NCBI GenBank assembly: GCA_046759305.1
Contig: JBHIBY010000025.1
Location: 1-35,686 of the forward strand
Reading direction: 5' to 3'
Length of the DNA: 35,686 nucleotides
From: JADFRG01 sp046759305
GTDB taxonomy: Bacteria; Chloroflexota; Anaerolineae; Anaerolineales; E44-bin32
The position numbers and the translations under genes were made by a program. The notes under the pieces were generated by a model. That model was not told where the DNA came from and did not search any database. It was given only the letters and a program-made list of their open reading frames with translations. Below, one piece after another: positions 15,621 through 22,404 of this stretch (within the stretch, counting starts at the first letter, position 1; each line of letters starts with the position of its first letter).

Positions 15621-16366
15621 ACGAGGTCCTCGAACGTAGCCATGATCACGCCCAGCAGGATGAGCACGATTAGACCAATGCGAATGAAGTCTTGCGCGCG
15701 CAGGCTCGCCTTGTGCAATTCCCCAGCTCCCAAATACGCCCCGCTGGCAAACACTTCTTCGCCGAGCAGCGGATTCTGAGCAACCGCATAGAGCAAGGCT
15801 TGTGATTGGACTTCGTTGGTTCCACCTATTACGAAGGCGCGTGCACGCTCTCCAAATTCGGCAGCCAGGCCGGCTTCGAACCCATAAAAGCCACTGAGCA
15901 TGTGCACTGAGACGCTCTCATTGGTCAGGACACTGGGTAAACCTGCGGCGTAAGAGAATGGAGTCGGTCCGAGAAGACGGCCAGAGGTGGGGTCGTAGAG
16001 GTCAGAGGCTCCCACGTCGCCATAGGAACTTCGCAGAGTGTCGCGGGCCAGAATCGCCATGGCACCATCGCCCGCCGTGACCACAGCGGGGCGATCACTC
16101 ATGGAGGTGGCTCTTGCAATGCGTGTGAGAGCTGCTAAGCCCGCGAAGGCAGGAGCACTCTCTGGGCCAACGACAGAGCCGGTGCCGAGGGATAGGTGGA
16201 CGCGTTCGCCCGCCTCTACAGCACGCTCAATGGCTTTGCCAAGAGCTTCGAAGGCGGCGATTTGCCTGAAGGTTGCGGGCCAGCGTCGGTTGATCGCGGC
16301 TGATGCCAACATCAGCCCCACGAATGCGAAGAGCAACAGCAAGCCCTGCAGATCGACGGCCGTCAT
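15617..16366 (-). CDS. Membrane-flanked alpha/beta protein, DUF6754-like
   Basis: These 249 residues have one N-terminal helix (LLLLFAFVGLMLASAAI), a soluble alpha/beta domain and one C-terminal helix (IRIGLIVLILLGVIMATF). The soluble part reads HLSLGTGSVVGPESAPAFAGL, AVVTAGDGAMAILARDTL, GLPSVLTNESVSVHMLSGFYGFEAGLAAEF, and ARAFVIGGTNEVQSQALLYA. From memory this resembles a domain annotated DUF6754 in Chloroflexota and some Firmicutes; I could not check this. The helix-soluble-helix topology repeats that of the C-terminal part of the zinc-ribbon protein two genes downstream. It overlaps both neighbours by 4 bases. Confidence 0.82.
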   Translation of the reverse strand: MTAVDLQGLLLLFAFVGLMLASAAINRRWPATFRQIAAFEALGKAIERAVEAGERVHLSLGTGSVVGPESAPAFAGLAALTRIARATSMSDRPAVVTAGDGAMAILARDTLRSSYGDVGASDLYDPTSGRLLGPTPFSYAAGLPSVLTNESVSVHMLSGFYGFEAGLAAEFGERARAFVIGGTNEVQSQALLYAVAQNPLLGEEVFASGAYLGAGELHKASLRAQDFIRIGLIVLILLGVIMATFEDLV

Positions 16367-16587
16367 GAGCCTTCCCTTAACTCCTGAATAAGCCCCTCTG
16401 GTCGCTCCAGCGAGCGCCCAATATCGTTCAGGCCTTCCCCGAGGAACGGAACCGCCATATAGCTGAGCTGTGCTATGAACGTTGTAAAGGGGCCAGCGGC
16501 CTCTAGGATGTCTGCCACCAGCGAATCCAAACCCAAGTGGCGTAGCCAGACCACGGCACGTTGCGTGGTCTTTCCTCCGGCATCCAC
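16363..16587 (-). CDS. Small protein, first gene of the GlmL-like operon
   Basis: This protein has about 74 residues if started at GTG 16587. An in-frame GTG at 16605 would place the start inside the -10 box. Mostly helical and mildly hydrophobic (VVWLRHLGLDSLVADILEAAGPFTTFIAQLSYMAVPF), it ends in a charged tail (DIGRSLERPEGLIQELREGS). No family was recognised. Its stop overlaps the start of the next gene by 4 bases (ATGA), and an extended -10 box ends 8 nt before GTG 16587, so it is likely expressed as a leaderless first cistron. Weak point: it is short and without known relatives. Confidence 0.55.
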   Translation of the reverse strand: MDAGGKTTQRAVVWLRHLGLDSLVADILEAAGPFTTFIAQLSYMAVPFLGEGLNDIGRSLERPEGLIQELREGS

Positions 16588-16595
16588 AGCGCGGC

Positions 16596-16604
16596 AGTAT
16601 AGCA
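16596..16604 (-). promoter_or_regulatory. Extended -10 promoter (TGC-TATACT) of the GlmL-like operon
   Basis: On the minus strand TGC (16604-16602) precedes TATACT (16601-16596). The first usable start, GTG 16587, follows after 8 nt. No other promoter-like element is obvious in the packed genes downstream, so this could drive the whole unit to 9457. Confidence 0.55.
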
Positions 16605-16694
16605 CAACCGCCCTGTAAAGCTATTTGTCGTTTGGATGAGGGTATTTGAAGGTGGCTGCGCTTTGGCTGGGCAACCGCCAGAGGTCAAACCGGC

Positions 16695-16832
16695 CTAAAC
16701 CAATGGATACTCACCTGCCAGCAGCGATAGGATGGCTGCTTCAGTTTCCTCGTAGCGTCCTTCCCCTATTTGACGGTAGCGCAGAAAGCCTTGTTTGTCG
16801 ATCAGATAGAGCGTGGGCCAATCCAACCAGAG
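16695..16832 (-). pseudogene. C-terminal remnant of a TlpA/thioredoxin-like redoxin
   Basis: The 45 codons between the histidine kinase stop (TGA 16835-16833) and a TAG at 16697-16695 read without interruption as DWPTLYLIDKQGFLRYRQIG, then EGRYEETEAAILSLLAGEY. This is the final strand-turn-strand-helix of TlpA/DipZ-type redoxins (WPxxYLIDxxGxIRYxxxGEGxYxETExxI). The thioredoxin-fold N-terminus with its CxxC is absent and no start codon with a ribosome site is present, so this is the tail of a deleted gene. It is in the same frame as the kinase, directly behind its stop. Confidence 0.7.
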
Positions 16833-18074
16833 TCAAATACTTCCAGCGGACGGTTCCATAGGCAGCGAAAACGTGATTTTGGTGCCATGCTGTGAACCGC
16901 TATCGGCCCAGATGCTCCCACCGTGGGCCTCGACAAGCTCTTTTGCGATTGCCAGTCCTAGCCCCACGCCACCTACATCGCTATCCGCCCGAGATCGGCT
17001 CTCTTCGCCACGGTAGAAACGCTCGAAGATGTACGGCAGGCTCTCGGCGTGGATACCGTCTCCGGTGTCCCGTACCGAAACCTCCACGCTGCCGTTGCGT
17101 TCCTCCGCTGAAACTCTGACCTCCCCACCCATCCGCGAGTGGTCGATAGCGTTGTCCAGCAAATTCTGAAGCACCCGGCCGATCTTATCGGCCGCTATAG
17201 GGATAAGCGGAAGCTCCTGATCACCAGGGCCGGTGAGCTCAACTCCCTTTGCCTCAGCCCTGAGCGCTGCGCCTTCTATCGCAGAATCGATGACCTCCTC
17301 AATCGACTGAAGTGACCGCTCTATCGGCGCCGCGCCACTGTCCAACATGGCTAATTCGACCAGGTCGTCCGTCAGGTTGCTCATCTGGGTGATCACGCGC
17401 TGGCTGCGACGAATATAGTCAGAGGGATCCTCCACCACCCCATCCGCAATCGCATCCAGCATCGCCCGCAGCGAAGAGAGCGGAGTGCGAAGATCGTGCG
17501 AAGCCCCCGAGATGAATTCTCTGCGCGCCTCCTCCAATCGATCGGCCTCCCGCTCCGCTTGCTCAAGGCGTTCGGCCATGGCGTTGAAAGCCACACCTAA
17601 TTCCGCCACTTCGTCCCGACCATCCACCGCGACCCGAACGGAAAAGTCACCCTCGCTCAGACGGCTGGCACCCCGATCGAGTTCCTTGAGACGTTGCGTT
17701 ATGGAATTCGAGAAAAAGTAGCCGAACGAAACCGCAACGCTGCTGGCAAAAAAGAGCAGCACGCCCGCAAGAGCCAGATCGTGCTCACTAATAAACATCA
17801 GGCGCGCCGCGAGCAGCACGATGACCAATCCGAAAATGGCAGCTAGCAGGTGTCCTACAGTTAAGGTTTGCGTGAGGCTCGGAGCGCGACGCCACCACCC
17901 CGCTTGGACCGACAGAAATCCGACTAGCGAGGCTCCTAGGCCCGCAGCGGCAAACATGATCGCCATGTCGATCAGCTCTTGGGTGCTCGGGCGCATGATC
18001 AATGCAGCCAAGCCCAGCGTCGCAGCCAAGGTGAGGCCTATGGTGATGAGGTAAGTAAGTCTTCGGTTTTTCAT
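16833..18074 (-). CDS. Sensor histidine kinase (HAMP, HisKA, HATPase)
   Basis: The protein has about 413 residues from ATG 18074, which overlaps the response regulator stop by 4 bases; an upstream start at 18101 is less likely. Four membrane helices fill residues about 6-123, with hardly any extracytoplasmic loop, so it probably senses a signal in or near the membrane. A HAMP linker (about 118-172) and HisKA (FISGASHDLRTPLSSLRAML, His193) follow. The ATPase domain has the N box (LLDNAIDHS), G1 (DTGDGI), F box (YIFERFYRGEE) and G2 (GVGLGLAIAKELVEAHGG). It forms a two-component pair with the OmpR-type regulator just upstream. The signal and targets are unknown. Confidence 0.95.
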   Translation of the reverse strand: MKNRRLTYLITIGLTLAATLGLAALIMRPSTQELIDMAIMFAAAGLGASLVGFLSVQAGWWRRAPSLTQTLTVGHLLAAIFGLVIVLLAARLMFISEHDLALAGVLLFFASSVAVSFGYFFSNSITQRLKELDRGASRLSEGDFSVRVAVDGRDEVAELGVAFNAMAERLEQAEREADRLEEARREFISGASHDLRTPLSSLRAMLDAIADGVVEDPSDYIRRSQRVITQMSNLTDDLVELAMLDSGAAPIERSLQSIEEVIDSAIEGAALRAEAKGVELTGPGDQELPLIPIAADKIGRVLQNLLDNAIDHSRMGGEVRVSAEERNGSVEVSVRDTGDGIHAESLPYIFERFYRGEESRSRADSDVGGVGLGLAIAKELVEAHGGSIWADSGSQHGTKITFSLPMEPSAGSI

Positions 18075-18751
18075 CTCTCGAACCGGTAGCCCACGCCCCA
18101 TACCGTGATAAGGTGCTGTGGTGAGGAGGGGTTCGGCTCCACCTTTTTCCGGAGATAGCGCATGTGCACCGTTACGGTCGATGGATCACCAATAAAGTCA
18201 GGACCCCAGACATTGTCGAGCAGCGCCTCTCTACTGAACACCTGCCCAGGGTGGCCGGCAAAGAACCACAGCAGATCGAATTCTCTGGCAGTCAGCGAGA
18301 CCGATTCACCCTTCTTGTGCACCTGCCGTGAATCGTTGGCAATGGTGACATCCCCGAAGCTGATTTCGGAGGCGGAGTTCTCCTCTACCCTACGCAGCAC
18401 TGCATGAATCCGAGACACGAGTTCTCGGGGGCTGAAGGGCTTAGGAAGATAGTCGTCCGCTCCCCAGTCGAGTCCGCGGATACGGTCGCTGGTGTCCCCG
18501 CGGGCCGTGAGAATGATGATGGGGATGCCGGATTTCTGCTGTACTTGACGTGTGAGAGTGAGGCCGTCGATTCCTGGCAGCATCAAATCCATCACGATCA
18601 GATCCGGCTCCTGCTGCTCGATGGCGTCCAGTGCTGCATACCCGTCGGCCGCCTCGCGTACGCTGAATCCTTCGCGCTCCAGATAGCGACCAACGACCTC
18701 TCGAATGTTGTCTTCGTCCTCGACGACCAGGATGTCTTTCTGAGTGAGCAA
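18071..18751 (-). CDS. OmpR/PhoB-family response regulator
   Basis: The protein has about 226 residues from a TTG at 18751; ATG 18796 would add 15 residues not typical of the family. The receiver has the acidic pair in ILVVEDEDN, Asp55 in LIVMDLMLPGIDG, Thr in IIILTARGDT, and Lys in DDYLPKPFSPREL. The C-terminal winged helix shows VSLTAREFDLLWFFAGHPGQ, REALLDNVWG, TVTVHMRYLRKKVE and a final ITVWGVGYRFER, all hallmarks of the Trans_reg_C domain. It acts as a DNA-binding transcription factor phosphorylated by the downstream kinase. A TAATAC box 11 nt before the TTG may be a weak leaderless promoter. Confidence 0.95.
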   Translation of the reverse strand: MLTQKDILVVEDEDNIREVVGRYLEREGFSVREAADGYAALDAIEQQEPDLIVMDLMLPGIDGLTLTRQVQQKSGIPIIILTARGDTSDRIRGLDWGADDYLPKPFSPRELVSRIHAVLRRVEENSASEISFGDVTIANDSRQVHKKGESVSLTAREFDLLWFFAGHPGQVFSREALLDNVWGPDFIGDPSTVTVHMRYLRKKVEPNPSSPQHLITVWGVGYRFER

Positions 18752-18858
18752 TTTCGTTTCTCGTATTAAGTTACGGGGCGGCAAGCGGAGCTGCATTGAA
18801 CTGCACTCTGAAGGGCACGCACCAGATCACGATCGATCCGGACTCTGCGACTCATTGC

Positions 18859-20385
18859 TCAACCGTCCCCTAGTTCGGATCCGTACACGAGCGTGTTCGG
18901 AAAGAACGCGAACCAGCCGAACCAATATGCCAGGTGACCGTTGACACGTGGTGCGAGTTCACCCTCCGGGCCGACCAGCGCTTCTTCTGTCACTCGCCAC
19001 TCTCTGCCTTGAGAGTCAAACACTACATCCGGATCTTCGGTGACGGAAAAGGTTTCTTCACCACGATCAAACGCCCGGACTTCACCACCCGAATCGTAAT
19101 GTACCGGACCGACGCGCCGGTTCTCTCCGCTGACCATGACACGGCCCCGATTTGACACCAACACCAAATTGGTGCCTGCCAGTTCGTCGTTGACAACACC
19201 CTCAAAAAGAATGTCATTCAGCGGATACGCCTTAGGAGTACCGTCGATGCGCAGCGCGTAAATGCGATCCTTGGTGTCGAGCTGCTCGCTCCGCTGCCAT
19301 ACGGGAAACATGGTTGAGGTGGATGAAAAGTAGTCGCCATAGGCCGCGCCAGGCAAATAAAATCGCTCGTATCCGGTTTCCAGTGCCAAGACCTTTGTAT
19401 CGGGGTGCTGCTCCAGCCAGTCCCCCCAAGAGGTAAGAACTACGGGTAGCAAAGTAAGTTCAAGCTGCTCTTCGACTAGCTCGCCCAACACCGGTTGACC
19501 CGTGAGTTGATTCCACAGCGTTCGTGTCTGGCGATCGTACATCAGCTTGTTACTTCGATATAAGAAACCTGACGAACCGAAGTCATAGGTTGCGCCATTG
19601 GACGCTCTGCCGTCAAATGCGATCCCAGCCCCGCACAGGGTGCAGTAGGCCAGGGACATGGGCACTCCTCCGACGACATCGTTGGCCATCTCATGCCAAT
19701 CCATGATCCGCAGTGGGTAGGCGCGCACATCACCGTTGATGGCCACTCCAAATACCGGTTCTCCCGGAAGTAGATAGTCAGCCTGCTCCGCAGGGATCAT
19801 AGGCGCGTTGTCAAGCGCCGGTATCCCATCCACCGTAACGCCTCCCCACTGGATTTCTTCCACCCGAATATCTGACGGCGCGTCGTCCTGTAAGAAATCG
19901 GCAAACCGCTGATCGATGAAGCGGAGTACATCTCCCTTCCATCCGGTGAAACCAGGCGGCGGCGAGAGCTCGGTGGTTCCGTACCACTCCACCCAAGCCG
20001 GCCAGTTCGCTCCGAACGACTGACCGCTTAACGCTTCCAACCCGCCGATTGTTGTCTCATAGTCCGTGCCAAGGAACATTCCCACTTCAGTTCCGCGCAT
20101 GACCTCAATTAGCACAGCGATGAAGCGGACATCATGCGCCTCCAGCACCGCTTCCAGCGCGGCTGCTCCGAGATCGCGATCGCGACTAGAAAGGTCGTAC
20201 ATGTAAGCTCTTGCCAGCTCGTCTGGAAGCTCTTCTTGGCCCTCAACCATTACAGGTGTCTCCGTTGGCAATTCGTTTTCGGAAGCTACAGTTGACGGTC
20301 CCGCATTAGGAGCGGGCTCGGGCTCTCTCGAGCAAGCCGCGATAATTAATAGAAGTGAAGTACCCAGCAATTTCTTCAATCTCAT
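18859..20385 (-). CDS. DUF3179-family lipoprotein
   Basis: These 508 residues start with a lipoprotein signal peptide (KKLLGTSLLLIIAAC, lipidated Cys18), then a Pro/Glu-rich linker and an alpha-helical N-terminal domain of about 150 residues. A long DUF3179 domain follows. Family marks are visible: FGVAINGDVRAYPLRIMDWH, SLAYCTLCGAGIAFD with a Cys pair, SGFLYRSNKLMYDRQTRTLW, and the later YALRIDGTPKAYPLND repeat of the first strand. DUF3179 proteins are secreted or membrane-anchored and of unknown activity. The CTLCGxG pair suggests metal or redox binding (inference). The gene is upstream of the two-component genes on the same strand, about 100 bp away. Confidence 0.88.
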   Translation of the reverse strand: MRLKKLLGTSLLLIIAACSREPEPAPNAGPSTVASENELPTETPVMVEGQEELPDELARAYMYDLSSRDRDLGAAALEAVLEAHDVRFIAVLIEVMRGTEVGMFLGTDYETTIGGLEALSGQSFGANWPAWVEWYGTTELSPPPGFTGWKGDVLRFIDQRFADFLQDDAPSDIRVEEIQWGGVTVDGIPALDNAPMIPAEQADYLLPGEPVFGVAINGDVRAYPLRIMDWHEMANDVVGGVPMSLAYCTLCGAGIAFDGRASNGATYDFGSSGFLYRSNKLMYDRQTRTLWNQLTGQPVLGELVEEQLELTLLPVVLTSWGDWLEQHPDTKVLALETGYERFYLPGAAYGDYFSSTSTMFPVWQRSEQLDTKDRIYALRIDGTPKAYPLNDILFEGVVNDELAGTNLVLVSNRGRVMVSGENRRVGPVHYDSGGEVRAFDRGEETFSVTEDPDVVFDSQGREWRVTEEALVGPEGELAPRVNGHLAYWFGWFAFFPNTLVYGSELGDG

Positions 20386-20440
20386 ATCTCTAAGTTAACC
20401 CTTCAAAGCTTAAATCTTTCTTACCTCAGGGGTTTGATAT

Positions 20441-20472
20441 GCAAAACCCGCCCACGTTGACTGGTGGGCGGG
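20441..20472 (-). terminator. Intrinsic terminator of the ferritin gene
   Basis: A perfect 9-bp GC-rich stem (20447-20455 with 20464-20472, CCCGCCCAC/GTGGGCGGG) with an 8-nt loop is followed on the minus strand by TTTT. It lies about 30 nt after the ferritin stop codon and upstream of the DUF3179 gene, so it separates those two units. Confidence 0.85.
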
Positions 20473-20500
20473 AGGGTTCAAATTGCAGGCGCGTTACTTC

Positions 20501-20995
20501 TCAGCCGTGGGGATCACCGCGGCGCGCAAGGAAGCTTTCCACAAGCAGCATGTGGTCCCCTGCCCGCTCAATCGTGTGGAGCAGCTCGCTCATGGATGAA
20601 ACCTCTTCAATCTGCTCAGTCGAAAACCAGCCAAGAAATCCCTTGGCCGCATAATCCCCTTCTTCGGTAGCTAGTGCATGCAGAGAGTTGATCTGCTCAG
20701 TGACCGACTTCTCCCAGTCGAGCGCCATCTTAACCGCTTGTTCCGCGGAGTCAACGTCCTGTGGGGCTGCCTCGAGCGCGGGGACCTTCACCTTGCCGCC
20801 GGTCTCGAGGATGTAGTGCACGAATTTCATGGCGTGCTCTCGCTCCTCATCGGACTGGCGGAAGAAGAACGCAGCCAATTGGGGGAGGTCTTCCTGGGCG
20901 AAGTATGAGGCCAACTGCAGGTATTGGTTGGAAGCGCCAAGCTCGCTCCCGATTTGATCGTTCATGGCCTGGTTCATCATGTCGCTGATAAGCAT
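20501..20995 (-). CDS. ftn: Non-heme ferritin
   Basis: This 164-residue, four-helix protein stores iron by oxidising Fe(II) inside a 24-mer cage. The ferroxidase ligands expected for bacterial ferritins are visible: Glu18 (QIGSELGAS), Glu51 and His54 (DEEREHAMKF), Glu95 (DWEKSVTEQI) and Gln128 (STEQIEEV). Tyr25 is also in place. There is no haem-binding Met of bacterioferritin type at the usual position, so FtnA-like is favoured. A ribosome-site-like AAGGTG lies close before ATG 20995. A terminator follows the gene, so it is probably monocistronic. Confidence 0.95.
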   Translation of the reverse strand: MLISDMMNQAMNDQIGSELGASNQYLQLASYFAQEDLPQLAAFFFRQSDEEREHAMKFVHYILETGGKVKVPALEAAPQDVDSAEQAVKMALDWEKSVTEQINSLHALATEEGDYAAKGFLGWFSTEQIEEVSSMSELLHTIERAGDHMLLVESFLARRGDPHG

Positions 20996-21061
20996 TCGTA
21001 CACCTTGGTCCTCGTCGTATTGAAATTAATCATACCGTACCGGATGGACTGAGGCTCAGGA

Positions 21062-22312
21062 TTATGGAGATGACCCGACAAAATCCAGCGCGTAGAGCGC
21101 GTCTTGATAATTTGGGTTGTATTGAAGCGCTTCGCGCCAATCAATAACTGCACTGCTCAAGTCTCCCAATCGATAGTTGGCCCAGCCTCGCCACAGAAGA
21201 GATTCTTCAGCTTTGTAAGTTCTGAAAAGGGTCGCCTCGGCCAGGTCCACAACATCTTGAAAACGGCCTTGATTGAAATAGGCGATGTAGGGTCCAAACT
21301 GGTAGCGAGTGAACCGCCATGGAAGCCCCAGAGCGAGGGCATTGTCGAAGGCCTGTGAAGCTTCGCCGTAGCGCTCGAAATACACGAGGTTTGTGCCGAA
21401 ATTAAACCAACCGTAGGGATCCTGTGGATTTGCTTCAATTTCAGCTTGAGCTGCATCTAGCGCAGCCGTTCGACTGTGGTCGAGATCTGCATCCTCGCCG
21501 AGGATGGATTGGATTCGAGACTCATCCCGAGGCAGGTAGATGTACATGTAGACCCGGTTGAACTCGCGCCAGCCCTTGTCTAATTCCTCATACGAGATGG
21601 TGCGATCCGGCCCACCGGTTCCGGGATTCGTGTCCTGGACAATGAAATTCTGCTGCTGGTCGTCATAACCGGTCAGCAAAAGGTAGTGGCCCGCCCAGCC
21701 TCCTCCACCATCACCCTCACCCAGTACAAATCCTTTTTCAACGATCACCGGGAGGCCGGCCGCGATAAAGCTCTTGAGTCGCTCGATCGTTCCCCCCACT
21801 CGGAAGTCGGTATTGAGCCAACCGGCTCGAGTACGAACGTAAAACACCAGCTCCTCAATGTTGACATTCTTGTCGCCTCGATCCGGTTTGAGCAAATCAG
21901 AGATCGTGAATTGATCGCCCTCCCAGCCGTGGAATCGGAGGCCTAGGGCAAGTGTGGCTGGGCCGCAGTTGTTCCAATCTTGCTTCTCCCACGCGGGTGA
22001 AGGCAATGAGACAGAGCCCGGCAGCGCTGTAGGGGACGGAGCTGGAGTAGGAGGATTGGCTGTTTGCTCAATCGCACCTGAGCCCGTTGGAAATATCATT
22101 GGCTGGAAAGAACTTGCTGAAGCGCTTGCTGGAGTGGGAAGGGTTGGGTCCGGTCGGATCCAGCCACGCACGATTCCAGAAAATGCGTCGAGGCGCCATT
22201 CAAGACGGAATTTAACCGGAGGGATTTGATAGGCAACCAGCAGGACGGCCGCGGCAGCCAGCGCCCCAAACATGAACCACATTGCCCTAGAGAAGCGTTT
22301 GCTGCTCGTCAC
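21062..22312 (-). CDS. Membrane-anchored C39-like cysteine peptidase with C-terminal TPR-like repeats
   Basis: These 416 residues comprise an N-terminal signal anchor (MWFMFGALAAAAVLLVAYQI), a Ser/Pro/Thr-rich linker to about 105, and a papain-fold C39-like domain. The domain has Cys116 in DWNNCGPATLALGL, His209 in WAGHYLLLTGYD and Asp227 in FIVQDTNPG. The C-terminal 130 residues form tetratricopeptide-like helix pairs (NPQDPYGWFNFGTNLVYFER, YGEASQAFDNALALGLPWRF, SLLWRGWANYRLGDLSSAVI, then DWREALQYNPNYQDALYAL). No peptide-export ABC transporter is nearby, so this is a stand-alone extracytoplasmic peptidase rather than a bacteriocin exporter domain. A GTG start at 22312 follows an extended -10 box by 9 nt. 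Confidence 0.88.
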   Translation of the reverse strand: MTSSKRFSRAMWFMFGALAAAAVLLVAYQIPPVKFRLEWRLDAFSGIVRGWIRPDPTLPTPASASASSFQPMIFPTGSGAIEQTANPPTPAPSPTALPGSVSLPSPAWEKQDWNNCGPATLALGLRFHGWEGDQFTISDLLKPDRGDKNVNIEELVFYVRTRAGWLNTDFRVGGTIERLKSFIAAGLPVIVEKGFVLGEGDGGGGWAGHYLLLTGYDDQQQNFIVQDTNPGTGGPDRTISYEELDKGWREFNRVYMYIYLPRDESRIQSILGEDADLDHSRTAALDAAQAEIEANPQDPYGWFNFGTNLVYFERYGEASQAFDNALALGLPWRFTRYQFGPYIAYFNQGRFQDVVDLAEATLFRTYKAEESLLWRGWANYRLGDLSSAVIDWREALQYNPNYQDALYALDFVGSSP

Positions 22313-22321
22313 AAGGTGGCG

Positions 22322-22330
22322 ATTATAACA
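22322..22330 (-). promoter_or_regulatory. Extended -10 promoter (TGT-TATAAT) of the C39-like peptidase gene
   Basis: On the minus strand TGT (22330-22328) precedes a perfect TATAAT (22327-22322). The GTG start codon begins after 9 nt, leaving no room for a Shine-Dalgarno sequence. Leaderless expression is likely. The gene diverges from the molybdoenzyme gene within 92 bp. Confidence 0.65.
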
Positions 22331-22404
22331 AGTGGGCTCAAGCGCATAATTATCTCTTAAGGCTTGCTCACTAAGATTGCACGTAGCACGATTGGGAAAA
22401 ATGG

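Noticed and set aside
16833..16835. TGA between the kinase and the redoxin fragment as another selenocysteine codon.
   Set aside because: The kinase ends naturally there, the following fragment lacks a thioredoxin N-terminal domain and no active-site motif surrounds the TGA, so read-through has no sense.
16646..16861. 71-codon open frame on the plus strand.
   Set aside because: It is antisense to the redoxin remnant and kinase end, with no ribosome site and no family resemblance.
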